Shown here: positions 24,825 to 31,989 of the stretch, in pieces
Position numbering within the stretch: position 1 is the first letter of the stretch
How the letters are laid out: each line of letters opens with the position of its first letter
NCBI GenBank assembly: GCA_034926225.1
Contig: JAYFRF010000001.1
Coordinates: forward strand, 186,001 to 250,000
DNA length: 64,000 bases
Reading direction: 5' to 3'
Origin: JAAZKA01 sp034926225
GTDB lineage: Bacteria > Bacillota > Clostridia > Oscillospirales > QAMX01
Made by a program: the position numbers and the translations under genes
Notes under the pieces: model-generated
Told to the model about the DNA's origin: nothing
What the model saw: the letters and a program-made list of their open reading frames with translations, nothing else
Databases searched by the model: none

Positions 24825-27347
24825 ATGACAAACACCCAGAAAAACTATACCGGTCTGACCAAAGAAGAGGTCAGAATAAGCCAGCAGCAGTATGGCAAAA
24901 ACGAATTACAGCCGCAGAAGAAGGACAGTTTTCTGAAATTGATACTTCACACACTCTGCGAGCCGATGTTCCTTTTGTTGATCATTGCTGCTGTCATTTA
25001 TTTTATTCTCGGAGAGCCGAGAGACGGCGCTATCATGCTCATTTTTGTTATCGGTATCATCAGCATCGATTTCATTCAGGAGTGGAAAACCGACAAAACG
25101 TTGAATGCACTCAAGGATCTGTCTGCACCGCGCATCTCCGTCATCCGTGACGGAATCGAGCAGCAGATTGCCAGTGCAGACTTGGTTCCCGGCGATCTCA
25201 TGCTGATCTGTGAGGGAGTGAAGATCCCTGCGGACGGCGTTGTCATTCGCTGTGCCGATTTGTGCGTTGATGAATCGTCATTGACAGGCGAAGCTGAGGG
25301 AGTTTGGAAAACGCCTGCCGAAAATGCAGAACCGAGTATGGATTACTGGCGCAAGGATTATTGCTATGCCGGAACCCTTGTTACACTAGGAAGCGCGATG
25401 GTTCAGGTTGAAAAGATCGGCGCTGCCACTGAATACGGAAAAATCGGCACGGATGTTGCATCTGCACCGAAAGATGAGACACCATTGCAGCAGCAGACCG
25501 GAAAGCTGGTTAAAACGTGCGCGATCATTGCAGGCGTACTATTCGTTCTGGTTGGATTATTTACCTGGTTTAATATACCGAATCACAAATTTGTTGACCG
25601 TCTGATAGAAAGTATTTTGTCCGGCGTGACGCTTGCTATGGCCATGATTCCGGAAGAGTTCCCGGTCATTCTCACCGTATTTCTTTCCATGGGAGCATGG
25701 CGTCTGGCAAAGAAGCATTCTCTGGTTCGTAAACTGCCCAGCGTGGAAACACTCGGTGCGGTTTCGGTACTTTGCGTGGATAAGACTGGCACAATCACAA
25801 TGAATCAAATGACCGTGCAGCAAACCTGGGTTGCAAACAGGGATGAACACGCATTGCTTGAAACAATGGGACTAGGCTGTGAAACAGAAGCCTATGACCC
25901 CATGGAAAAAGCCATGCTGCGCTGCTGTGAGGAGCATGGAATCTCTAAAGAGAGCCTGTATCAAAACGAGTTTGTTTCGGAGTACGCCTTTACCAATGAA
26001 CTGAAAATGATGGGGCATGTCTGGCGTAAAAATGGCGCGTTGGTGATTGCCGCCAAAGGCAGCGCCGAACACATCCTGACCATCTGCGATATGACAGACG
26101 AAGAACGATCCACCGCCGAAAAGCAAATCAACGCACTGTCTTCCGAAGGCTTGCGCGTCATTGCTATAGCGGACGCAAATCCGGAAAATGATGCAGCAAT
26201 TCCTGCATCAATAACCGATTGTCATCTGACTCTGCTCGGACTTGTCGGTCTTGCCGATCCTCCGCGTGAAAGCGTAAAGAATGACATTGCAGTCTGCAAA
26301 AAAGCCGGTATTCGCGTTGTGATGATCACCGGGGACAACGGCGTGACCGCGTCCGCCATTGCAAAGAAAATTAATATGGCAAATAACGATCATATCATCA
26401 CTGGAGATATGCTGAACAATATGAGTGATGATGAACTGCGTGAGGCGGTGAAGGATGTCTCCATTTTCTCTCGTGTCATACCGGAGCATAAAATGCGCAT
26501 CGTCAAAGCATTTAAGGAAAACGGAGAGATCGTCGCCATGACCGGAGACGGTGTCAACGATGCCCCTGCCCTGAAATATGCCGACATCGGTATCGCCATG
26601 GGTAAACGTGGCAGTGAAGTATCCAGAGAAGCTGCCGACCTGATTCTGATGGATGATAAATTCACTACTATTGTGGAAACTGTCCGGGACGGTCGCCGTA
26701 TTTACGATAATATCCGCAAGGCAGTCGGTTATGTATTTACCATTCACATTCCGATTGCGTTTGCGTCGCTTCTGGCTCCAATCCTCGGAATCGCGCCCGC
26801 CGCTCTGCTTCTGCTGCCGTTACATGTTGTGCTACTTGAAGTCTTGATCGATCCGACCTGTTCCATCGTATTGGAGCGTCAGCCTGCGGAGCGTGATATT
26901 ATGAATCGCAAGCCCAGAGATCCGAGAGAGAAGCTGCTGACCGGAAAGCTGCTTGCAAAAAGCATTCAACAGGGACTGTTCATTTTCGCAGCATCATTCG
27001 GAGCATATTTTGTTACTCTTGGCGGAAATCCCGAAAATGCGCCTGCTGCACGCGGAATAGGACTCGCTGTCATTATGCTAGCAAATCTATTTCTGGTGCA
27101 AGTTAATAGCTCAGACCGCGACTTCGCGTTCCTTTCCGTGGTGCGTCTGATTAAAGATAAAGTGATGTGGGCGGTCAACCTCGGCACACTGGCATTGCTC
27201 GGGATTATTCTCTATACGCCGCTTTCCGGTTATCTTAAGCTTGCTCCGCTTTCAGTCAGACAGTTGCTTATCGCGTTTATACTGGCGGCTGCATCGGTAT
27301 TGTGGTATGAGTTTGTAAAACTAGCGCGGAAGCTCCTTAAAAATTGA
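24825..27347 (+). CDS. P-type cation-transporting ATPase under NiCo riboswitch control
   Basis: 840-residue P-type ATPase. Actuator motif ESSLTGEAE near residue 150, phosphorylation motif DKTGTIT (D319), and the hinge TGDGVNDAPALKYADIGIAMG near residue 570 are all intact. The fourth membrane helix reads AMIPEEFPVIL; there is no CPC, SPC or TPC motif and no N-terminal metal-binding HMA domain, so it groups with P2-like (Ca/Mn/Na type) pumps and not the usual heavy-metal P1B pumps. The riboswitch in its leader predicts efflux of cobalt, nickel or ferrous iron. GGAGG precedes the ATG; an intrinsic terminator follows. Confidence 0.93.
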   Translation: MTNTQKNYTGLTKEEVRISQQQYGKNELQPQKKDSFLKLILHTLCEPMFLLLIIAAVIYFILGEPRDGAIMLIFVIGIISIDFIQEWKTDKTLNALKDLSAPRISVIRDGIEQQIASADLVPGDLMLICEGVKIPADGVVIRCADLCVDESSLTGEAEGVWKTPAENAEPSMDYWRKDYCYAGTLVTLGSAMVQVEKIGAATEYGKIGTDVASAPKDETPLQQQTGKLVKTCAIIAGVLFVLVGLFTWFNIPNHKFVDRLIESILSGVTLAMAMIPEEFPVILTVFLSMGAWRLAKKHSLVRKLPSVETLGAVSVLCVDKTGTITMNQMTVQQTWVANRDEHALLETMGLGCETEAYDPMEKAMLRCCEEHGISKESLYQNEFVSEYAFTNELKMMGHVWRKNGALVIAAKGSAEHILTICDMTDEERSTAEKQINALSSEGLRVIAIADANPENDAAIPASITDCHLTLLGLVGLADPPRESVKNDIAVCKKAGIRVVMITGDNGVTASAIAKKINMANNDHIITGDMLNNMSDDELREAVKDVSIFSRVIPEHKMRIVKAFKENGEIVAMTGDGVNDAPALKYADIGIAMGKRGSEVSREAADLILMDDKFTTIVETVRDGRRIYDNIRKAVGYVFTIHIPIAFASLLAPILGIAPAALLLLPLHVVLLEVLIDPTCSIVLERQPAERDIMNRKPRDPREKLLTGKLLAKSIQQGLFIFAASFGAYFVTLGGNPENAPAARGIGLAVIMLANLFLVQVNSSDRDFAFLSVVRLIKDKVMWAVNLGTLALLGIILYTPLSGYLKLAPLSVRQLLIAFILAAASVLWYEFVKLARKLLKN

Positions 27348-27407
27348 TAAGTGGGGCTTACTAAATCTGATCTGTTGCCTTGGTATGCTCCAGATGAGTG
27401 TAAGAAT

Positions 27408-27448
27408 AAAACCGCTGAAAATGACCTACGTCAGTCTCAGCGGTTTTT
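27408..27448 (+). terminator. Terminator after the P-type ATPase gene
   Basis: AAAACCGCTGA (27408-27418) and TCAGCGGTTTTT (27437-27448) form an 11-bp stem ending in a T run. Confidence 0.85.
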
Positions 27449-27537
27449 ACTGTAGCTATCCGGAATTCCGATGGGAGGATTATTATTGCGCATCATGTAT
27501 TCGTGTATACATACTTGTGACAGGTGATATAAGTAAA

Positions 27538-27569
27538 TAGGCAGGGGCTCAATCGGAGAACCCTGCCTA
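27538..27569. repeat. Perfect 9-bp inverted repeat in an empty stretch
   Basis: TAGGCAGGG (27538-27546) with CCCTGCCTA (27561-27569), no T tract. It is the only structure I see in 27449-27706, where I find no gene. Confidence 0.4.
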
Positions 27570-27706
27570 CTATAAGCAGGTATTTAATTGTCCAAAGGGA
27601 AATGCAGTTTTATCAGCTTAACCTTTTCCCGTTAATCATTTTACTAAACAGCTCGAATCATAATAGGGTCAAAGATAGATCGATTCAACTGAACCATCTC
27701 CTGATT

Positions 27707-27928
27707 TCAAACTAAATATCTGCTGGGCACTTTAGTACCCACCACTATTATAGCCTTATTTTGAAATGTTATGAATACCATTTTCGAACAAGTAGAAGAT
27801 TTTTCTGTGACACAGGTTGCCCGCTTCGTTGCAGGTGTCACAGGGGAAGTGAGCCGCGTCCAACCGTCCACGAAACGGCTGTATAGCTTGGCACCGAACT
27901 CTACCGGTTTTCCAGACTTGCCCCGCAC
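27707..27928 (-). pseudogene. Transposase remnant
   Basis: The frame opens with RGKSGKPVEFGAKL and VDGWTRL, a stretch typical of DDE transposases of IS1182/IS5-like elements. After this, similarity continues only in another frame (NEAGNL), after which nothing recognisable remains. No intact transposase or terminal inverted repeats are visible. It is best read as a decayed insertion-sequence fragment and supports the view that this stretch is acquired DNA. Confidence 0.5.
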
Positions 27929-27943
27929 ATTTTTGGTATTATA

Positions 27944-28090
27944 TTAATCGGATTTTTCGTGCCCGCTTTCATGAACACCAATTTTACGCCCACCAACAAT
28001 CCCAACATCGGCGTTATTTTTTGGCTGTATCTTCCGAAGCTCTGGGTTGCTTTTTGGGCGGTCTTTCATTCGATTTTTATTGTTTTTCAT
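27944..28090 (-). CDS. Small basic protein, 48 residues, unknown
   Basis: An ATG at 28090 follows a very good GAGGAG site (seven bases upstream) and opens a 48-codon frame: MKNNKNRMKDRPKSNPELRK, then a glycine-containing middle (DVGIVGGRKIGVHE) and a short acidic-basic end. It is hydrophilic, lysine- and asparagine-rich, and lacks membrane segments, in the style of small spore-core or DNA-associated proteins; I do not recognise a family. Neighbours on both sides are other tiny hydrophilic proteins including a Tlp homologue. The strong ribosome binding site is the main evidence that it is real. Confidence 0.5.
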   Translation of the reverse strand: MKNNKNRMKDRPKSNPELRKIQPKNNADVGIVGGRKIGVHESGHEKSD

Positions 28091-28241
28091 ATACTTTCTC
28101 CTCTCTCGGTGTGAAACCTTTATTCATTTCGCGGCGTTTGCAGTACTGCTTCTTGCCAAATCATTGGCTGGACTTAGTTTTTGCTTTCGGTCAGGAATAA
28201 TGCACTGTATACAGAGAATGCTATTGAAGAGGTGATATTTC

Positions 28242-28391
28242 ATGGCCAAAGACAGTCAAATCGATCCGAAAGAAATCCGCAAAAAGAAGGCAAAAGGCGG
28301 CCCCACGTCAGCTCAAAGCGCAAACGACGGAGAAGGATGCAACCACAAAAAGCAGTCCGCCAGCAGACACAAACCGGGCAGTGACAAATAA
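28242..28391 (+). CDS. Small basic protein, 49 residues, unknown
   Basis: ATG 28242 lies seven bases after AGGTGA and opens a 49-codon frame beginning MAKDSQIDPKEIRKKKAKGG; the rest is rich in Ser, Lys, His and Gly with one cysteine. No membrane segment or known domain. Its size, composition and position opposite the tlp-like gene suggest a small spore-associated or nucleic-acid-binding protein, which is inference. The gene is divergent from the 48-residue one at 27944-28090 and convergent with the tlp operon. Confidence 0.5.
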   Translation: MAKDSQIDPKEIRKKKAKGGPTSAQSANDGEGCNHKKQSASRHKPGSDK

Positions 28392-28436
28392 CTACAGTAA
28401 AGCGGAGGCACCAATGCGACTCCGCTTTACCTATTC

Positions 28437-28679
28437 TTATTTCTCCAGCTCTTGCTCAATATCGCGAATTTCCTTTTCAATACCAGCAATTCCGTGCTGG
28501 CGACGGATATTTTTCTGTGTGAGTTTTTCTCGCTGTTCATCCGACGGGGTTTCGGCGATAATCTCCTCAGAAACCTCCAGATTGTATCGAGTGGTATCGA
28601 TTTTTTTCTGGAGTTTCTCAATTATCTCGCGCCCCTGTTCTTCGTGCATTCTTTTAATCATATCAGAGCCGTTATCCAT
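28437..28679 (-). CDS. tlp: Tlp family small acid-soluble spore protein
   Basis: 80 residues, all helical and strongly charged. EKLQKKIDTTRYNLEVSEEI, then PSDEQREKLTQKNIRRQHGI and a final EKEIRDIEQE match the pattern of Tlp, a forespore-made small protein of Bacillus and Clostridium spores (family pattern: EKLQ..I..T..N...AEE, then KEKN.RR...I). Start at ATG 28679, eight bases after AGGAGG. Last gene of a three-gene operon with a 50-residue basic protein and an HMA-like protein. If correct, the operon is probably transcribed in the forespore, and the organism forms endospores. Confidence 0.7.
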   Translation of the reverse strand: MDNGSDMIKRMHEEQGREIIEKLQKKIDTTRYNLEVSEEIIAETPSDEQREKLTQKNIRRQHGIAGIEKEIRDIEQELEK

Positions 28680-28709
28680 TCCCGACACCTCCTGTCACGT
28701 TTGAGCGGA

Positions 28710-28862
28710 TTAAACGTTCTTTCCCCGGCCGCCAGAGACTGTGTTTTGGCCGAATTTGGCTCGTGCGCTCTCTGCCTGCGGATCATGCTTGATATTTTTG
28801 GAATGGAACTTACCGTCCTGCTTTTTGTTCTGCTTGCTGTTGTTCATTTTGTTTTCGCTCAA
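28710..28862 (-). CDS. Small basic protein, 50 residues, unknown
   Basis: A TTG at 28862 with AGGTGA just upstream (overlapping the end of the previous gene) opens MSENKMNNSKQNKKQDGKFH, followed by DPQAESARAKFGQNT and a GGRGKN end; an internal ATG at 28847 would give 45 residues. It is hydrophilic and lysine/asparagine-rich without a known domain. It lies 9 bp after the HMA-like gene and 30 bp before tlp, so the three are co-transcribed. A spore-core role is suggested by the company it keeps. Confidence 0.5.
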   Translation of the reverse strand: MSENKMNNSKQNKKQDGKFHSKNIKHDPQAESARAKFGQNTVSGGRGKNV

Positions 28863-28871
28863 ACTTTTCAC

Positions 28872-29111
28872 CTACATTCTATGGTTTTCGGTTTTGCATG
28901 ACTCCACCCGATACCCGAGTTGCTCCAATCGCTTTCCCAGTCGGTCACAGGTGACTCCCGTATTATCGTAATCTACCGCCAACATATTTTTTTCAGCATT
29001 AACGCTGACCGACAGCACGCCGTGAAAGGCATCCAGCTCTCTCTTCAATTCTTTCGAATCGTGATTCCCAGTAATATCGCTTATTTGAAAATATGCGCTT
29101 TCTTTCGACAT
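28872..29111 (-). CDS. HMA-like small protein lacking the metal-binding CxxC
   Basis: 79 residues with the beta-alpha-beta-beta-alpha-beta pattern of heavy-metal-associated (CopZ-like) domains: FQISDITGNHDSKELKREL, then GVLSVSVNAEKNMLAVDYD and LGKRLEQLGYRVE. The loop that should carry CxxC reads GNHDSK, so copper or zinc cannot be bound in the usual way; the two cysteines lie elsewhere (near residues 55 and 72). AAGGG precedes the ATG. First gene of the operon that ends in tlp. It may be a structural or protein-binding relic of the HMA fold. Confidence 0.65.
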   Translation of the reverse strand: MSKESAYFQISDITGNHDSKELKRELDAFHGVLSVSVNAEKNMLAVDYDNTGVTCDRLGKRLEQLGYRVESCKTENHRM

Positions 29112-29224
29112 TTTAATAACCCTTATCTCAGAAACAGTATTGAAACGTTGCCCGCGATGTTGATATTCCTACCATGACGCAAGCAATCCGCAAAGCTTCA
29201 TAAAGTAAAACTTAATGCGCGACG

Positions 29225-29230
29225 ATCGTA
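29225..29230 (-). promoter_or_regulatory. Possible promoter region of the HMA-tlp operon
   Basis: In the 377-bp gap 29112-29488 the minus strand has TATAAT near 29278-29273 (within the run read as ACTGTATAATTC) but no clear -35. If the operon is forespore-specific, a sigma-G promoter would be expected instead and cannot be judged by eye. The rest of the gap holds the terminator at 29350-29402 and a palindrome at 29409-29422. Confidence 0.25.
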
Positions 29231-29349
29231 ATTTCACTTAATTCACGGTTAGTTTGGCCGACACTTATAGAATTATACAGTGATGAAGACATGCTTCAGA
29301 AATCCAAATAAAGTGTGAGAAAGGGACTTGGGATTATATGCTGTAAGGT

Positions 29350-29402
29350 AAAAAAAGGCCGACTGGCAGCTCCCGGGAAGGTGGGAACTGACACAGTCGA
29401 CG
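29350..29402 (-). terminator. Terminator downstream of ybaK
   Basis: On the minus strand a two-part stem (CGACTG with CAGTCG enclosing CAGTTCCC with GGGAGCTG) is followed by GCCTTTTTTT. Confidence 0.75.
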
Positions 29403-29408
29403 TTATGC

Positions 29409-29422
29409 GGTTCTATAGAACC
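29409..29422. repeat. Perfect 14-bp palindrome
   Basis: GGTTCTATAGAACC lies between ybaK and its terminator. It could be a protein-binding site or simply part of the transcript's 3' structure. Confidence 0.35.
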
Positions 29423-29488
29423 TGTATATTAATATAACATATCTTCTGCTTCTTGTCAACATAATTTATTAATAAAAAACATTTTATT

Positions 29489-29956
29489 TTAAACGAATTT
29501 GCACACATCCACCCAACCCGCGGCATGGGCGTAGGCTTCCAATTCAAGAATAGTCAGTTCTATGGCGCTGTTAGAGCTGCCGCAGGCAGGATAAACGGTA
29601 GCAAAACGACGAAGGGAATCGTCGAGATAGACTGAAACCCCGGGATTGACGGCAAACGGACAGACGCCGCCGATGGCGTGACCGACGCGGGGAACGACCT
29701 CGTCAGGGGTAAGCATTTTCGCTTTGACGCCAAAATGCGCCTTGTATTTTGAGTTGTTAATTTTAACATCGCCGGCGGTGACAATTAGAATGGCGCGGTC
29801 GTTTTGGGAGAATGATAGGGTCTTTGCGATGCGGGCAGGTTCACAACCAAGCGCGGCGGCGGCAAGCTCGACGGTAGCGCTGGATGCGTCCAGCTCCAGA
29901 ATGCGGTTGGCGATACCGAGCCTGTCAAAGTATGCCCGGACTTTTTCGATAGACAA
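29489..29956 (-). CDS. YbaK/EbsC family aminoacyl-tRNA deacylase
   Basis: 155-residue protein of the YbaK/ProX editing family, which hydrolyses mischarged aminoacyl-tRNAs (typically Cys- or Ala-tRNA-Pro). Recognisable elements: EPARIAKTLSF near residue 38, the lysine-containing TAGDVKINNSKYKAHFG near residue 57, and GHAIGGVCPFAVNPGVSVYLD near residue 89. The start is a TTG at 29956 that follows GGAGGAG; the open frame continues far upstream without a site. It is divergent from the URO-D family gene. Confidence 0.85.
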   Translation of the reverse strand: MSIEKVRAYFDRLGIANRILELDASSATVELAAAALGCEPARIAKTLSFSQNDRAILIVTAGDVKINNSKYKAHFGVKAKMLTPDEVVPRVGHAIGGVCPFAVNPGVSVYLDDSLRRFATVYPACGSSNSAIELTILELEAYAHAAGWVDVCKFV

Positions 29957-30007
29957 GATGGGCTCCTCCAATATTCTAGATTCGACTGAGAGTAAAAGAA
30001 AAGACGG

Positions 30008-30036
30008 TTGCATTGTGCGATATGCAGTGGTATAGT
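30008..30036 (+). promoter_or_regulatory. Promoter of the URO-D family gene
   Basis: TTGCAT (30008-30013), 17-bp spacer, TATAGT (30031-30036), about 40 bp before the start codon. Confidence 0.65.
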
Positions 30037-30074
30037 ATAGTAAGACACAATAAATGAAGGGCGGGTGACTGTTT

Positions 30075-31145
30075 ATGACGGGAAAGGAACGAATACAAAA
30101 GCTATTAAGACATGAAAAACCGGACAGGATCGGCGCATATGAGCATTTGTGGGGCGATACGCAGAAAAAATGGGAGGAAGAAGGACATATCGCACCGGGA
30201 CAGAGCGTGGAGGACGCGTTCGACTTTGATATCGTCGAGTGCTGGCCGTTTAAGCTGGTTGCCGATTTGTCATTCGAACCGCAGGTTGTCGCGGAGACAG
30301 AGGAGACCATAACTCTTCTTGACGGTAATGGCGCGACGTTGCGGCGGCATAAACAGCGCACGGGCACACCGGAGCATATCGGCTACCGGGTGACGGAGCG
30401 TGAGGGCTGGGAGCAAATCAAGCATCTGCTGACGCCGGACGACGAGCGGATCCGGTTTGAGGAATACCGTCAAGCAAGAGAACGCGCGCATGCGGCGGGG
30501 CGGTTCTTCACCTGCTCAAGCGTGAATGTGTTTGAGGCGATGCATCCGGTGTGCGGGCATGTAAATCTACTGATGGGCATGGCGCTTGATCCGGAATGGG
30601 TCATGGAGATGGCCCAGACTTATGCGAAACTGCTGGTTAAGCTGCAGGCGAAGCTGTTTGAGCAGGAGGGGTACCCGGACGCAATCTGGTTTTATGAGGA
30701 TTTGGGCTTCAAGGAGAAGCCGTTCATGAGTCCGACTATGTATGAGGAGTTGCTGGAGCCGTATCATAAGTACACGATTGATTATGCGAAGTCCCTCGGC
30801 TTGCCGGTGATTATGCATTCATGCGGATATGTGGAGCCGCTGATGCCGGGGATCGTACGGGCCGGGATCGATTGCCTGCAGGCGATCGAGGTGAAGGCCG
30901 GGATGGATTTATGCAAGCTGTGGCGCGAATACGGCGACAAAATCGCATTCATGGGCGGCATGGATATCCGGACGCTGCTGTCGAATGATTTGGCCACGGT
31001 GGATGCGGAGCTGGAAGCCAAGATTCCGGTGATGAAGGAAGGCTTTAACTATATCCTGCACACCGACCATTCGGTGCCGGGCGAGGTGGAATACGGCACA
31101 TACCGACATTTCCTTGAACACGGGCTGGCGCTCGGCAGCTATTAA
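30075..31145 (+). CDS. Uroporphyrinogen decarboxylase (URO-D) family protein
   Basis: 356 residues with the URO-D/MtaA fold: N-terminal ERIQKLLRHEKPDRIGAYEH, a DAIWFYEDLGFKEKPFMSP element near residue 201 and a C-terminal VIMHSCGYVEPLMPGIVRAG with the histidine/cysteine typical of the corrinoid-dependent methyltransferase branch (a zinc site is plausible around H-S-C-G). In anaerobes such proteins usually move methyl groups between a corrinoid protein and a coenzyme; true heme synthesis is unlikely, as no heme genes are near. No corrinoid protein gene is adjacent either, so the substrate is unknown. Ends in a strong terminator. Confidence 0.82.
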   Translation: MTGKERIQKLLRHEKPDRIGAYEHLWGDTQKKWEEEGHIAPGQSVEDAFDFDIVECWPFKLVADLSFEPQVVAETEETITLLDGNGATLRRHKQRTGTPEHIGYRVTEREGWEQIKHLLTPDDERIRFEEYRQARERAHAAGRFFTCSSVNVFEAMHPVCGHVNLLMGMALDPEWVMEMAQTYAKLLVKLQAKLFEQEGYPDAIWFYEDLGFKEKPFMSPTMYEELLEPYHKYTIDYAKSLGLPVIMHSCGYVEPLMPGIVRAGIDCLQAIEVKAGMDLCKLWREYGDKIAFMGGMDIRTLLSNDLATVDAELEAKIPVMKEGFNYILHTDHSVPGEVEYGTYRHFLEHGLALGSY

Positions 31146-31154
31146 ATATGCGTT

Positions 31155-31197
31155 GAAAGCCCCGAACCGCAGTTTTTAACTGCGGAGGGGCTTTCTT
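31155..31197. terminator. Bidirectional terminator between URO-D and amidohydrolase genes
   Basis: GAAAGCCCC pairs with GGGGCTTTC and, nested inside, CCGCAG with CTGCGG. T-rich on the plus side, convergent genes on both sides. Confidence 0.85.
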
Positions 31198-31211
31198 CAT
31201 GGACGATCCCC

Positions 31212-31976
31212 TTATTCGAGATTCAACAGACGCTTGAAGTTGCCGGCAAAGATCAATTCACGCTCGGCATCGGTTAGGCGCTCATATTCGACGGCGGCTA
31301 CCTGCATGGCGGGGTTGCAAACGGGGTAGTCGGTGCCAAAGAGGAAGCGTTCTGCGCCGACACGGTTGACGCCGTACCAAAGCATGCGGTTGCGGAACAA
31401 GCCTGTGCCGCAGATATCGAGGTAGGCGTTTGGGTAACGCTCCAAACGTTCGAGGTTGCGCAGGTAGTCGTTATACTCGCCGGGATGGGCGACGATAATG
31501 TTCATGTGGGGGAAGGCGGCACAGAGCGCGTCAAGGTCTTCCGGAACGGTGGGATGCACGCTGACGGTCATGCCAAGCTCCTGAGCGAGGGAGAAGATTT
31601 CCAGCGCGCCGGGGCAGGTATAACGCGTCCACCCCATCATGTACGGCACCAGCTCACCGATCAAGCGTACGCCCTGTGCGTGGAGACGCGTAAGCTCTTC
31701 GCAAGACTCTGCGACATAGTCTGGATGGATATGGATACCGGGGATGTAGCGGCTGCCGTAGCGGTCACGGAGAGCGAGAGCGTCACGATTGGCACGGGAA
31801 ACCTCTGCGAAACTGTTCGTCGGACGATAGATGACAGATCCGGCGAAACGGCCGATACCGCAGCGCGCGAGATCGGCACCGATGTCGGCGGGAGCGGTGT
31901 CGAGGGTGTAGTTGTTGACAATTTCCTCTTTGCACGTAAACGGGTGCATATGTGCGTCAATAATTTCAAAAGCCAT
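31212..31976 (-). CDS. Amidohydrolase (amidohydrolase 2 family)
   Basis: 254-residue TIM-barrel metal-dependent hydrolase or decarboxylase. Metal ligands: IDAHMHPF at residues 6-13 (H-x-H), SVHPTVPED near residue 140, IVAHPGEYND near residue 162 and FLFGTDYPVCNP near residue 210 (aspartate). Related enzymes hydrolyse lactones, including those formed in sugar oxidation. Start at ATG 31976, where GAGGA precedes it; an earlier ATG overlaps radC and lacks a site. It is the last gene of the SGNH-fucI-rhaM-radC run, so a lactonase role in deoxysugar use is possible. Confidence 0.8.
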   Translation of the reverse strand: MAFEIIDAHMHPFTCKEEIVNNYTLDTAPADIGADLARCGIGRFAGSVIYRPTNSFAEVSRANRDALALRDRYGSRYIPGIHIHPDYVAESCEELTRLHAQGVRLIGELVPYMMGWTRYTCPGALEIFSLAQELGMTVSVHPTVPEDLDALCAAFPHMNIIVAHPGEYNDYLRNLERLERYPNAYLDICGTGLFRNRMLWYGVNRVGAERFLFGTDYPVCNPAMQVAAVEYERLTDAERELIFAGNFKRLLNLE

Positions 31977-31989
31977 AATAAGTCCTCTT

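Noticed and set aside
28452..28901. Plus-strand 149-codon open frame opposite tlp
   Set aside because: Shadow of the minus-strand operon; low-complexity, no ribosome binding site.
20249..29417. ATGCGGTTCTATA repeated at 20249 and 29405
   Set aside because: A 13-base repeat is expected by chance in a window of this size.
31155..31197. Nested hairpin after the URO-D gene as a small RNA
   Set aside because: Fully explained as a bidirectional terminator between convergent genes.
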